Below are positions 9,632 through 20,000 of a stretch of DNA of 64,000 bases, piece after piece. Made by a program: the position numbers and the translations under genes. Source of the DNA: Methylotenera_A sp046594915 (GTDB taxonomy: Bacteria; Pseudomonadota; Gammaproteobacteria; Burkholderiales; Methylophilaceae); NCBI GenBank assembly GCA_046594915.1, contig JBKJRC010000004.1, forward strand, positions 62,001-126,000, given 5' to 3'. The notes beneath the pieces were generated by a model, which was given only the letters and a program-made list of their open reading frames with translations, did not search any database and was not told where the DNA came from. Numbering within the stretch: the first letter of the stretch is position 1; every line of letters starts with the position of its first letter.

Positions 9632-9946
9632 CTAGCCAGCCACTACCGTTATCTCACCTTCGCCTGTTTCACCTAAATTATCCACCCAGTTAACGGTAAT
9701 TTTGTCGTTGATTTTTGCACTACTTAAATAAAAAGTCAGATAGGGATTTTTTGAAATGCCTGTTCCCCACTGCATTTCAAGCACTACTTTATCGTTAACT
9801 TTTGCCGTGACTAATTGAATAAAGTACGCGGGAATTAACTGGCCAGCGTCGTCTTTTTTATGGCCTGTTTCCATTGGGTGATTGATAATGACTTTGACTT
9901 CAGTGGTAGCGCCCACCAGTTTGGCGCGCATTTTAATATTATCCAT
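9632..9946 (-). CDS. soxZ: thiosulfate oxidation carrier protein SoxZ
   Basis: A 104-aa immunoglobulin-like protein that pairs with SoxY; the SoxYZ complex carries sulfur intermediates on the SoxY C-terminal cysteine in the periplasm. The pattern MRAKL...VKVIINHPMETG, FIQLVTAKVND and GTGISKNPYLTFYL is the SoxZ signature. It has no signal peptide, as expected since SoxZ is co-exported with SoxY. It follows soxY by 54 bases. No soxA, soxX, soxB or soxCD is visible in the window. Confidence 0.92.
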   Translation of the reverse strand: MDNIKMRAKLVGATTEVKVIINHPMETGHKKDDAGQLIPAYFIQLVTAKVNDKVVLEMQWGTGISKNPYLTFYLSSAKINDKITVNWVDNLGETGEGEITVVAG

Positions 9947-10000
9947 ATTTATTATCCATTTTGGCCTTTTCTAATTTCGTGACATCTGGTTTCGCATCTT

Positions 10001-10444
10001 TTAGCCGCAACCGTTTTCAAGCACCACCACATTTTTTGCGGCGCTAAAATATTGATTGCCCGCTTTGACGATCACTTTAACGTCAGAAGTATCGGCCATT
10101 TTAATGCGCGTAACCAAATGCGCCAGCGCGCCATTGCTAATCACAAAATGGCCAATTAAGGCGGTTGGATTTTTTTCGACCAACACCGAAATAGCCTGTG
10201 TATTAGGAATACGACTGGTGATTTCTATTTGCACAATCGCGCCGTTTTCTGCGCGGTCTGGCGCAATAATGTCAATGTCTACGCTAGGTATTACAGTTTC
10301 AATCGCCAAGTTATTAACTGCCTCATTTAACTTAACTGCTTCAAACGCCCGTTTATTCCACACTGCGGCCAACACTTGCATTGGCGACGCAAGCATTATC
10401 GCCGCGGCGCCTAAAATCATGGTTAAAAAATTTCTGCGTTGCAT
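10001..10444 (-). CDS. soxY: thiosulfate oxidation carrier protein SoxY (Tat-exported)
   Basis: A 147-aa periplasmic sulfur carrier. The N-terminus MQRRNFLTMILG is a twin-arginine signal, cleaved after a VLA-A site near residue 27. The mature domain is Ig-like. The carrier cysteine is at the extreme C-terminus in the sequence ENGCG, where the classical ending is GGCGG, so the swinging arm is one residue shorter and less glycine-rich. It lies seven bases downstream of the M48 protease gene and is followed by soxZ. Confidence 0.9.
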   Translation of the reverse strand: MQRRNFLTMILGAAAIMLASPMQVLAAVWNKRAFEAVKLNEAVNNLAIETVIPSVDIDIIAPDRAENGAIVQIEITSRIPNTQAISVLVEKNPTALIGHFVISNGALAHLVTRIKMADTSDVKVIVKAGNQYFSAAKNVVVLENGCG

Positions 10445-10450
10445 ATTGGG

Positions 10451-12016
10451 TTAACTCACTTTCTCATTCGCCTGCAAGCGGCGCAATTCTTTTAAACGCG
10501 CTTCTACAATCGAGTGTTCATAAAAATTACCGTCTTTGGCTTTCACCGCAAAATCTAGCTGTTCAATCGCTTTATCCAAATTATATTTGCGATAGTAGGC
10601 TTCGCCTTGTGCTTGAAAACGCAATAAATCTTTACCTTTTGCCGCCTGCGCTTTGGCCATCATTTCATATAAATACGCATCGGTGGGAAATACACTTTGC
10701 TTATCTGCGATTATTTTTAACGCTTTATCGGGCTGATTAGTCGCCAAAAAATGCTCCGCGTAACCATAAACCAGTGAGCGACTATCGGGATACGAAGCTA
10801 AAGCATTGGCATACAACTGCGCGGCTAGTTGCGGGTTATTGCGTGCCACTTCAATTCTAGCAGCCAAATTCTCAATAAAAGCATGTTTAGGCGCATGATT
10901 TTTTAACCACTGCATTTGCTTAACCGCGCCTGTTAAGTCATTTTTGCGTAACATGGCAACCGCCAATCCATAGTGTTCTGCGGTCTCACTGGCAAAACGA
11001 CGCTCTTTAATATTGTCTTCAAATTGCTCGATGGCTGTCTGCGCCATGCCATTGCCTGCGCGCAATTTTGCTTTAACCAAATTAAATTCAAGGCTATCGG
11101 CTACCTGTTTGTATGGCATCGATTCCACGCGATTCGACACATCGGCAATGCGTTCTGCCGTCAGCGGGTGCGTGCGCAGAAAACTCGGCGCGGTGCCTTC
11201 TACAAAGCGCGTACCGCGCTGCAAAGTAGTAAAAAAAGCCGGCATCGCGCGTGGATCAAATCCAGCAGCATCTAAAATACTTAAACCCACGCGATCCGCT
11301 TCGCGTTCGTGTTCACGTGAGTAATCTAGCTGGCGCGCCACGCCTGACGCCGTCGCAGTTGTTAACGCACCGCTTGCTAGCTCTGGATTAGCGCGCGATA
11401 CCAATAAGGCCAAAGCAATACCTGCAATATTCTTAAAAGTATCGTACTTTTGCGCTGCCAACATGCGCGCAAGATGCCGCTGTGTGACATGGCCAATTTC
11501 GTGCCCAAGCACACTGGCCATTTCTGATTCACTGTTGGATGCCAAAATTAACCCTGTGTGTACACCAATAACGCCGCCTGGCATGGCAAATGCATTAATG
11601 GAGTTATCGCGCACCACAAAAAAATTAAATACTTGTCTTTTATCTGGTCCGCTGGCTGCCAGTCTTTGCCCAACTGCCTGCAAATAATCGGTGATTTCGG
11701 CATCTTGCAAAACATCGTCACTCACAGCAACTTCACGCAAAATCTGTTCCGCAATACGTTGCTCGTCCTGCGGCGTTAATACGGTTTGCGCAATATCGCC
11801 TAAATCGGGCAAATTGCTATCCACACTTTGATTGGGCAAGTTAGTATTTAATGTGCCACGATTGCTATAAGGTTTGCCCGAAATAGTCGGCGGTTTTTCT
11901 GACTCCGCAAAACCACTGTTGGCAAACAGTAATGCGGCAATAAGCGTTGCTTTTTTGACGAATGATAACTTTAATTGCATTATTGCTATGATAGTGCTTT
12001 TAATGGCTAAGTTCAT
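10451..12016 (-). CDS. bepA: periplasmic M48 metalloprotease with TPR repeats (BepA/YfgC-like)
   Basis: A 521-aa exported zinc protease/chaperone of the outer-membrane protein quality-control type. A signal peptide ends near GFA-ES (residue 37). The catalytic HEIGH motif is at 172-176, and the third zinc ligand is in EREADRVG near 240. TPR-like helices fill the C-terminal half (about 300-505). The annotated start gives an unusually long leader; Met13 (MQLKLSFVKK) is a plausible alternative start with a more normal signal peptide. It is upstream of soxY-soxZ on the same strand. Confidence 0.88.
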   Translation of the reverse strand: MNLAIKSTIIAIMQLKLSFVKKATLIAALLFANSGFAESEKPPTISGKPYSNRGTLNTNLPNQSVDSNLPDLGDIAQTVLTPQDEQRIAEQILREVAVSDDVLQDAEITDYLQAVGQRLAASGPDKRQVFNFFVVRDNSINAFAMPGGVIGVHTGLILASNSESEMASVLGHEIGHVTQRHLARMLAAQKYDTFKNIAGIALALLVSRANPELASGALTTATASGVARQLDYSREHEREADRVGLSILDAAGFDPRAMPAFFTTLQRGTRFVEGTAPSFLRTHPLTAERIADVSNRVESMPYKQVADSLEFNLVKAKLRAGNGMAQTAIEQFEDNIKERRFASETAEHYGLAVAMLRKNDLTGAVKQMQWLKNHAPKHAFIENLAARIEVARNNPQLAAQLYANALASYPDSRSLVYGYAEHFLATNQPDKALKIIADKQSVFPTDAYLYEMMAKAQAAKGKDLLRFQAQGEAYYRKYNLDKAIEQLDFAVKAKDGNFYEHSIVEARLKELRRLQANEKVS

Positions 12017-12087
12017 GCCAAAATATTAAGCTTGATAGCAAAATTTAAGCCTAATAATAAAACTTAGATACTAACCGCGAGAATCTT

Positions 12088-12579
12088 ATGAATCATTCTA
12101 ATTTAACACTTACGCACTTTAATCACAGCGGCCAAGCGCATATGGTGGACGTGGGCGACAAAGCCGCTACGCGCCGCATCGGCATTGCCAGTGGCAAAAT
12201 CAGCATGTTGCCAGCCACGCTTCAATTGATTGAGCAAGGCGATGCCAAAAAGGGCGATGTGCTAGGTATCGCACGCATTGCGGCCATTCAGGCCAGCAAA
12301 AAAACGGCAGATTTAATTCCGCTGTGCCATCCGATTGCACTTACAAAAGTATCGGTAACGTTTGAAATAAATACGGTTGAATTTAGTGTTAAGTGCACAG
12401 TAAGCTGCGAAACAACAGGTCAAACCGGGGTAGAAATGGAAGCGTTAACCGCTGTCAGCGTCGGTTTATTAACCATTTACGATATGTGCAAAGCGGTAGA
12501 TCGCGGCATGACAATTGGCGAGATTAAATTACTGGAAAAACACGGTGGAAAATCGGGCGATTGGGTTGCAAGCACTTAA
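12088..12579 (+). CDS. moaC: cyclic pyranopterin monophosphate synthase MoaC
   Basis: A 163-aa cytoplasmic enzyme of molybdenum cofactor synthesis, converting the MoaA product to cPMP. Visible signatures are HMVDVGDKAATRRIGIASG near the N-terminus, LIPLCHPIALTKV (catalytic/binding loop) and GQTGVEMEALTAVSVGLLT with DMCKAVDRGM. Length is normal. It is divergent from bepA and stands alone; other moa genes are not in the window. Confidence 0.96.
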   Translation: MNHSNLTLTHFNHSGQAHMVDVGDKAATRRIGIASGKISMLPATLQLIEQGDAKKGDVLGIARIAAIQASKKTADLIPLCHPIALTKVSVTFEINTVEFSVKCTVSCETTGQTGVEMEALTAVSVGLLTIYDMCKAVDRGMTIGEIKLLEKHGGKSGDWVAST

Positions 12580-12674
12580 AATTGGCTAACACATAAAAAT
12601 TAGCAATAACTTAACACCTTGCAAACCCTTAAAAATACTCTTTAAAATTATTATTTAAAGTATTATTTAAAATA

Positions 12675-13517
12675 TTACTTTCCGCCAATCAAACTTTTAA
12701 CGGCGCCAACCAAATCGCCAGGCATCACCACAATTTTGGTATTTTCAGAGGCTGACATTTTTTGTAGCGCCGTAATATAACGGTCACCCAGTAAAAACAT
12801 GGCTGACGCGTTATTCTCTTTGACCGCTTCGGTAATAAATTTAATCGATTCAGCCGATGCTTTAGCCGCCACCATTTGCGCCTCTGCATCTTTACGCGCG
12901 GCTTCTAAACGCGCTTCTGCATTCAAAATAAGCGATTGTTTGGCGCCTTCCGCTTCGGTCACCACGGCTACACGTTCACGTTCCGCCGCGGCTTGGCGTT
13001 CCATCGCATCTTGCATATTGGTCGATGGTTTAATGTCCTGGATTTCGACCGATTTAACCGTTAAGCCCCAATCCAAAGCTTCATCCGCAATGGCTAATTT
13101 GAGCTCTGTTTTAATGCGGTCGCGCGATGTTAACGCATGATTTAATTCCATGCCGCCAATAATCGAACGTAAATTGGTCTGCACCATATTGCGCATCGCT
13201 TCGCGGAAATTTTCAATACCATACACGGCACGCTCAATATTACTGACCTTAATAAACGCCACCGCATTGGCTAAAATCACGGCATTATCGGCGGTAATCA
13301 CTTCTTGTTGCGGTATTTCTAAAATAATATCTTTAGTAGTAACTTTGTAGCTTACTTTGGTGAAAACAGGGTTAATCACATGTAGGCCTGGTGAAAGTAC
13401 GTCAGCAAATTTACCTAAGCGCTCCACTACCCATTCTTCGCCCTGCGGCACAATCCGCACACCTTTAAAAATGGCCACGGCTACTAAAAATATGAGGATT
13501 AAACTAAATTCGGTCAT
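12675..13517 (-). CDS. SPFH/band-7 stomatin-like membrane protein (QmcA-like)
   Basis: A 280-aa protein with one N-terminal membrane helix (about 3-20) followed by an SPFH domain beginning VRIVPQGEEWVVERLGKF. A charged Ala/Glu helical region (RQAAAERERVAVVTEAEGAK, about 180-225) forms the usual oligomerisation coil. Such proteins scaffold membrane microdomains and often work with an NfeD partner; the nfeD gene is directly upstream, 23 bases away, so the pair is an operon. Other band-7 family names such as HflK/C do not fit the context. Confidence 0.88.
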   Translation of the reverse strand: MTEFSLILIFLVAVAIFKGVRIVPQGEEWVVERLGKFADVLSPGLHVINPVFTKVSYKVTTKDIILEIPQQEVITADNAVILANAVAFIKVSNIERAVYGIENFREAMRNMVQTNLRSIIGGMELNHALTSRDRIKTELKLAIADEALDWGLTVKSVEIQDIKPSTNMQDAMERQAAAERERVAVVTEAEGAKQSLILNAEARLEAARKDAEAQMVAAKASAESIKFITEAVKENNASAMFLLGDRYITALQKMSASENTKIVVMPGDLVGAVKSLIGGK

Positions 13518-13540
13518 GTTGATTTTCCTTAAAAATTAGA

Positions 13541-13984
13541 CTAAATCGCTTTAATGCGCAGTGCATTGCCTTCTACCGCAACCACGCGCGCCTGTGTGCC
13601 TTGTGCAATAGGCTCAATGGAAACTGCAGGCCATTCGCGGCTGCCCATCAAACCTTGTGTAAATTGTATTTTACCAATTTGGTTTGCGTTGCAAGCCACC
13701 ACAACTGTGCCTATACGGCCAATTTCTTCGCCTTGTGCTTGGCCCACGCGCGAATGCGTTTCGGTTTTTTTATAGTTCAGCTTCCAAATTGCCAATGAGC
13801 CGATGGACAATGCGGCAAATATGGCAAATTGCATGGCATACGGCATAACGGGGAAAACCCAAGTGGTAACCGCCACGCACAGCGCTGAAATACCAAACCA
13901 CAATACGTAAACGGTGCCGGTAGCCATTTCAATTGCCAGTAATATCAAGCCCAGCACGCCCCAAATCCACATCGCATCAATCAT
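13541..13984 (-). CDS. NfeD family membrane protein
   Basis: A 147-aa short-form NfeD protein. Hydrophobic helices occupy roughly residues 6-75, followed by a small OB-fold C-terminal domain with GRIGTVVVA and EGNALRIKAI. It pairs with the downstream SPFH protein and is thought to anchor or modulate its oligomers. It lacks the N-terminal ClpP-like protease domain of long NfeD proteins. Confidence 0.87.
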   Translation of the reverse strand: MIDAMWIWGVLGLILLAIEMATGTVYVLWFGISALCVAVTTWVFPVMPYAMQFAIFAALSIGSLAIWKLNYKKTETHSRVGQAQGEEIGRIGTVVVACNANQIGKIQFTQGLMGSREWPAVSIEPIAQGTQARVVAVEGNALRIKAI

Positions 13985-14110
13985 GTTCTCACCTTTAAAT
14001 TTATACCTTTTAAAAGGGCTTTAAAATCGTAGTTAATGGTATCACTTTTTTTGTTTTGGAACCGAATGCGCTAGGGTTAATCCTATTGAATCGACTTAAC
14101 CATTATTTTT

Positions 14111-15703
14111 ATGCAAAATCCTGTTCATATTGTGTGGTTCAAACGTGATTTGCGCATACATGATCACGCACCTCTGCTTTCCGCCTGCTTGGCTGGCAGC
14201 GTATTGCCGTTATATTGCTGGGAACCCAGCCAATGGTCAGGCGACGATTATGTGGCACAACATCAAGCGTTTATTGCTGAATGTTTAGCTGAGCTTAAAA
14301 AAGATTTAGCGAGTATAGGTTTGCATTTATTGATTTCACCTGTTGGTGTTATTGAAACCCTGCAACATATTAAAAACCAATTGCCGATTACAGGTTTATA
14401 TAGCCACGAAGAAACAGGCAATGGCGCGAGTTTTGTGGTGGATAAGGCGGTAGCTGCTTGGTGCAAAGCCCAACGAATTAATTGGCAAGAATCGCCACAA
14501 AACGGTGTGGTGCGGCGTTTAAACAATCGTAACCAGTGGAATAAGCATTGGGAGTCGCGCATGTGCGCACTGATCATTGCTACGCCAAAAACTGTTTTAG
14601 CTGCGCCAATAATGACATTGCCTATAAACAATATTCCGCAAGCAAAAGGCATCGACAAACCCAAACGGCAACGTGGTGGACGCATTAATGGTTTAGCCAT
14701 TTTTGAGAGCTTTTTGGATGGTCGCGCTGCCAAATTTAGCGGTGGGATTTCAAGCCCGCTTTCGGCTGTCACCGCTGGTTCACGGCTTTCGCCTTATTTA
14801 GCTTATGGTTGTTTATCTATGCGCGAAGTGGTGCAAGCCACAAGAGAACGCAGAGATTGGGCGAATCAAGTGCCGCATCTATTTCCTAAAAATTTAAATA
14901 ACGGCCTTGTTGGTTTTGAAAGCCGCTTGCATTGGCATTGCCATTTTATGCAAAAACTGGAGTCCGAACCAGAAATGGAATTTGAAAACCTGCATCACGC
15001 GCATGATGGCATGCGTGATGAATCGCTTGCGCAGTCAGAATCGCAACGGCGTCTTGCGGCTTGGCGTAAAGGAGAAACTGGCTGGCCCCTGATAGATGCG
15101 TGCATGGTGATGTTGCGCGAAACGGGCTGGATTAACTTTCGCATGCGCGCCATGCTAATGAGTACTGCCAGCTACTTATATTGGTTGCACTGGCGCGAAA
15201 CAGGTTTGCATTTAGCACGCGAATTTTTAGATTACGAACCTGGTATTCATTGGGCACAAACCCAAATGCAAAGCGGCACAACGGGCATTAATTCATTGCG
15301 CATTTACAGTCCCATCAAACAAGCGCAGGATCAAGACCCAACTGGTGCGTTTGTGCGTCATTGGTTACCAGCGCTTAAAAACGTGCCCGATACTTGGATT
15401 TTTGAGCCTTACTTAATGCCCAAAACACAGCAAAAATTATATGGCTGTGAGCTAGAAAAACATTACCCTGCGCCCATACTAGATATCGCAGTTGCCATGC
15501 GTGAAGCCAGAGCGAAAATTACGCAGGCACGTAAACAGCCAAGCGCGTTTGATGAAACACAAGCCCTCATTAAAAAGCATGCGTCACGCAAAGGTATGCT
15601 GGGCAGTGCGCGTGACGCAAAGGGGCAGGAATTAGTCGCAAAAAAACGCCAAAAAAAGAGTACACTAATAAAACTAAAAAACTCACAACAAGAACTTTTT
15701 TGA
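14111..15703 (+). CDS. cryptochrome/photolyase family protein
   Basis: A 530-aa flavoprotein. The N-terminal alpha/beta domain starts HIVWFKRDLRIHDHAPLL, the standard photolyase opening. The FAD-binding half has LSPYLAYGCLSMRE (about 230), TGWPLIDACMVMLRETGW (about 325) and the DYEPGIHWAQTQMQSG substitution of the usual N-G-W-Q-W region. The FAD-site sequence ESRLHWHCHFMQKLE and the Lys-rich tail place it in a proteobacterial cryptochrome-like branch rather than plain class I CPD photolyase. Repair versus signalling cannot be decided. Its stop overlaps the next gene's ATG by one base (TGATG). Confidence 0.85.
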   Translation: MQNPVHIVWFKRDLRIHDHAPLLSACLAGSVLPLYCWEPSQWSGDDYVAQHQAFIAECLAELKKDLASIGLHLLISPVGVIETLQHIKNQLPITGLYSHEETGNGASFVVDKAVAAWCKAQRINWQESPQNGVVRRLNNRNQWNKHWESRMCALIIATPKTVLAAPIMTLPINNIPQAKGIDKPKRQRGGRINGLAIFESFLDGRAAKFSGGISSPLSAVTAGSRLSPYLAYGCLSMREVVQATRERRDWANQVPHLFPKNLNNGLVGFESRLHWHCHFMQKLESEPEMEFENLHHAHDGMRDESLAQSESQRRLAAWRKGETGWPLIDACMVMLRETGWINFRMRAMLMSTASYLYWLHWRETGLHLAREFLDYEPGIHWAQTQMQSGTTGINSLRIYSPIKQAQDQDPTGAFVRHWLPALKNVPDTWIFEPYLMPKTQQKLYGCELEKHYPAPILDIAVAMREARAKITQARKQPSAFDETQALIKKHASRKGMLGSARDAKGQELVAKKRQKKSTLIKLKNSQQELF

Positions 15704-16941
15704 TGGCGCCGGCAACCAAACTTATTATTCCATGCGATCGCGCTGAACGTCTTCAATATATTCGGCGCATGTTTCCGCATGCCACAGGACCATTTTTAGG
15801 TGATGACTGGCGCGGTGGCCGACATGAAGCGCTTAAACGATTAAATAGCATCGATGCAATTGCTTACAACCGTAACCGCAATTTTATTAACGGCGCGGTT
15901 ACCAAACTTTCCCCTTTTTTTCGCCATGGCTGCTTAACTTTAAAAGAAGCCAGTGAGAGCGCGCGTAATCGTTATGCTGAGCATGCCGAAAAGTTTGTGT
16001 TCGAACTGGCTTGGCGCGATTATTGGCGACGTGTTTGGTACGATAAGGGTGATGGTATTTTAAGTGATATTGAAGACCCAAAAGTAGCATTGGGTGATAA
16101 ATTAATGCCGGATTTTATTCGCCAAGGCATTACTGGCTTACCTTGTATGGATGGCTTTATTCGTGATTTAACGCAATATGGGTATGTGCACAATCACGCA
16201 CGCATGTGGTTTGCGGCCTATGTGGTGCATTGGCTTAAAGTCGATTGGCGCGAAGCGGCGGATTGGTTTGAAAACCATTTGCTAGATGGCGATAAAGCCT
16301 CCAATCATTTATCTTGGCAGTGGGTTGCGTCACTTTTTAGCTCTAAACCTTATTATTTTAATAAAGAAAACTTAGCGCGCTACACCGGTGAAAAATATTG
16401 CGCCAACTGTAAAGTCACCTGCCCTTTTGATGCCAGCTACGAAGCGCTAAATGATAAATTATTTGCAAACGCTACACCTGCGCCCGCCAAAAAACATAAG
16501 GTCAGCATTCCATTAAAAGTAGCCATGTCAACGCACCAAGCAGTTGCCATCTTTGTGCACGATGAAATGCTATCGGCTGCACACCCGTTAATGCACAAAC
16601 CTATGCCAAAAATTTTTGTTTTCGACGATTTTATGCATGGCAGGTGGCCACTCAAACGCCTACAATTTGTAGCCGATTGTTTAAGCGAGCTACAAGATGT
16701 AGAGGTATGGATGGGCGATACAAGCACGGTATTAAAAGAACGTGGCGTTGGGCAATTAATTACGCAGCAAACACCTAATATGCAAATTAAAGCCTTGCTA
16801 GCCCCATTTAACACAACATGGCAAGCAGAAGTGAAATTTACAGAGGCAGAAATCAGCGAAAAACGCCTTAAACGCTTTTCTCGTTATTGGGAAAAAGTTG
16901 GGCCAGAGTTATTAGGCGATAAAGCCTATCGCGAGCCTTAA
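15703..16941 (+). CDS. photolyase-related FAD-domain protein with apparently permuted domain order
   Basis: 412 aa from ATG 15703, which overlaps the TGA of the upstream photolyase. The protein opens with the FAD-binding half: TKLSPFFRHGCLTLKEA (67-83), a conserved TGLPCMDGFIRDLTQYGY (144-161) with HNHARM just after, and a segment ending SNHLSWQWVAS (200-210). A three-cysteine cluster CANCKVTC (233-240) follows. Residues about 278-412 then resemble a photolyase N-terminal alpha/beta domain (AVAIFVHDEM, IFVFDDF, RLQFVADCLSEL, VEVWMGD), so the two halves appear in reversed order. This is my reading of the sequence. It is coupled to the upstream photolyase gene. Confidence 0.75.
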   Translation: MAPATKLIIPCDRAERLQYIRRMFPHATGPFLGDDWRGGRHEALKRLNSIDAIAYNRNRNFINGAVTKLSPFFRHGCLTLKEASESARNRYAEHAEKFVFELAWRDYWRRVWYDKGDGILSDIEDPKVALGDKLMPDFIRQGITGLPCMDGFIRDLTQYGYVHNHARMWFAAYVVHWLKVDWREAADWFENHLLDGDKASNHLSWQWVASLFSSKPYYFNKENLARYTGEKYCANCKVTCPFDASYEALNDKLFANATPAPAKKHKVSIPLKVAMSTHQAVAIFVHDEMLSAAHPLMHKPMPKIFVFDDFMHGRWPLKRLQFVADCLSELQDVEVWMGDTSTVLKERGVGQLITQQTPNMQIKALLAPFNTTWQAEVKFTEAEISEKRLKRFSRYWEKVGPELLGDKAYREP

Positions 16942-17005
16942 TAGGCGATAAACTTCCCCTTAGTTTGCTTTAAAGACTTTTGCCCGCCTATGATAAAATA
17001 CGCGG

Positions 17006-20000
17006 ATGACTGAGCAAATTACACCCATGCAAAATACACCCGCACCAAATAACCCTAAAGAATTAGCCAAATCGTTCGACCCAAAAGCCATTGAAAATCA
17101 TTGGTATGCATTTTGGGAGAGTAAAGGCTATTACGCTGCAGGTTTTAGCCAACCAACAAAATTAAACCCTGAAATTAAAGATAATTTCTGTATTTTATTA
17201 CCGCCGCCTAATGTGACTGGCACGTTGCATATGGGGCACGGTTTTAACCAAACCTTGATGGATGCGCTGACGCGTTATCACCGCATGCGTGGCGATAACA
17301 CGCTTTGGCAACCAGGTACCGACCATGCAGGTATTGCAACGCAAATCGTGGTTGAACGTCAATTGGATGCGCAAGGTATATCTCGCCATGACTTGGGTCG
17401 CGAAAAATTCCTAGAAAAAGTATGGGAATGGAAAACATATTCAGGCGGCACGATTACGCAACAAATGCGTCGTTTAGGCACTTCGCCAGATTGGTCGCGT
17501 GAACGCTTCACCATGGATGAAGGCTTAAACAAAACCGTGACTGAGACGTTTGTGCGTTTGTATAACGAAGGCCTGATTTATCGTGGTAAACGTTTGGTGA
17601 ATTGGGATGTAAAACTTGGTACTGCCGTTTCCGATTTAGAAGTGGTACAGGAAGAAGAAGATGGCTTTATGTGGCACATCAACTATCCGCTGGCGGATGG
17701 TTCTGGGCATTTAACGGTTGCCACCACGCGTCCAGAAACCATGCTGGGCGATGTGGCAGTGATGGTACACCCTGATGATGCACGTTATAAAAATTGGGTC
17801 GGAAAAAGTGTTAAGTTGCCTTTATGTGACAGAGATATCCCGATTATTGCGGATGATTATGTAGATATGCAGTTTGGCACGGGTTGCGTAAAAGTAACAC
17901 CTGCGCATGATTTTAATGATTATGCGGTTGGGCAACGGCATAAGTTGCCGATGATAAATGTATTAACTTTGAATGGTCATATTCAAAGTGGTACTACTGA
18001 ACAAATTTTTGCTCGCAACGCGCAGGCTAATAATTATGAGGCAGCTGGCAATATTGGTCGAATAGTTCCTGACCAACCGTTCCCAGGAATTGAATCATGG
18101 GAGCTTATGCCGCAAAAATATTGGGGTATTGAGCGTTTTGAAGCACGCAAATTAATCGTTGCTGATTTAGAAGCACAAGGTTATTTAGTAAAAACCGAAA
18201 AACACAAACTCAAAGTACCACGTGGCGACCGTACTGGCGTGGTCATTGAACCTATGCTGACCGACCAGTGGTTTGTTGCGATGAGTAAACCTGATGAAAC
18301 AGGTAAAAGTATCACCCAAAAAGCGCTCGATGTTGTTGCAAATGGTGAGATTAATTTTTATCCGGAAAACTGGGTGAATACTTATAACCAATGGTTGAAC
18401 AATATTCAAGACTGGTGTATTTCTCGCCAGCTTTGGTGGGGGCATCAAATCCCCGCTTGGTATGGCGAAACTGGTCAATTCTATGTGGCTCATGACGAAG
18501 CCGAAGCAAAAAAGATTGCTGCTAAAGATGGTTACACAGGTAATTTAAAACGCGATAACGATGTATTAGACACGTGGTATTCATCCGCACTTTGGCCATT
18601 CTCCACCTTAGATTGGACAGGCGACGACGCGATTGATGCGCAAAATCAAGCGCTTAAGCAATTCTTGCCGTCTAGCGTATTGGTGACAGGTTTCGACATT
18701 ATCTTCTTTTGGGTGGCACGCATGGTGATGATGACCAAACACATCACTGGCAAAATCCCGTTTAAGCATGTGTATGTGCATGGCTTGATTCGCGATGCCG
18801 AAGGTCAGAAGATGAGTAAATCTAAGGGCAACGTGTTAGACCCAATAGATTTGATTGATGGTATTTCGCTTAATGATTTAATCAAAAAACGCACGACGGG
18901 TTTAATGAACCCTAAAGATGCCGAAAAGATTGAAAAACGCACCCGCAAAGAATTTCCAGATGGCATTGCTGCTTACGGAACCGATGCCTTGCGTTTTACA
19001 TTTGCAGCATTAGCAAGCCCTGGTCGCGACATTAAGTTTGATTTACAACGCTGCGATGGCTACCGAAATTTCTGCAATAAATTGTGGAATGCCACGCGTT
19101 TTGTGTTGATGAATACACTGAAAGAAGATGGAACGCCCCAAGACAACGGCTTTGATGTAGCCAGTTGCGGAGAAGGTGCGCGCAAGTTTAGCCAAGCAGA
19201 CCGCTGGATTGTGAGTATTTTGCAGCGCACCGAGATGGAAGTTGAACGCGCATTTACTGATTACCGCTTTGACTTGGCTGCAAAAGCCATTTACGAATTT
19301 GTGTGGGATGAATATTGCGATTGGTATTTGGAGTTAGCCAAAGTACAAATTCAAACAGGGGATGCTGCACAAAAGCGCGCCACTAAACGAACATTATTAA
19401 GAGTGTTAGAAACAATCTTACGTTTAGCGCATCCGATAATGCCGTTTATTACCGAAGAAATATGGCAGACTGTATATCCAATGACATGCGCCCCAATGAC
19501 TGAAAAGCATAGTGCGAGCATTATGTTGCAACCCTATCCAAAAGCACAGGCTGATAAGTTAGATGGTGCTTCAGAAGCGTGGGTCGCTCAGCTTAAGCAA
19601 ATGGTCGATGTTTGCCGCAGCTTACGTGGCGAAATGGGGATTTCTCCGGCGGCGCGCGTACCATTGATTGCTGCAGGTGAAGCTAGTGAGTTAGCATTAT
19701 ATGCGCCTTACTTGAAGGCACTGGCTAAATTAGAAGAAGTGACGATTTTGGCTGAATTACCAGAGGCTGATGCGCCGGTGATGCTGGTGAATAATTTTAA
19801 GCTCATGTTAAAAATTGAGATTGATGTGGCTGCCGAAAAAGAGCGTTTAAGCAAAGAAATTGCGCGTTTGCAAGCCGAGATTGCCAAAGCAAATGGCAAG
19901 CTCAACAATGAAAGTTTTGTCGCACGCGCGCCGGCCGAAGTGGTTGCGCAAGAAAAAGCCCGACTTGCTGATTTCGCCGCGACCTTGAAAAAACTGCAGG

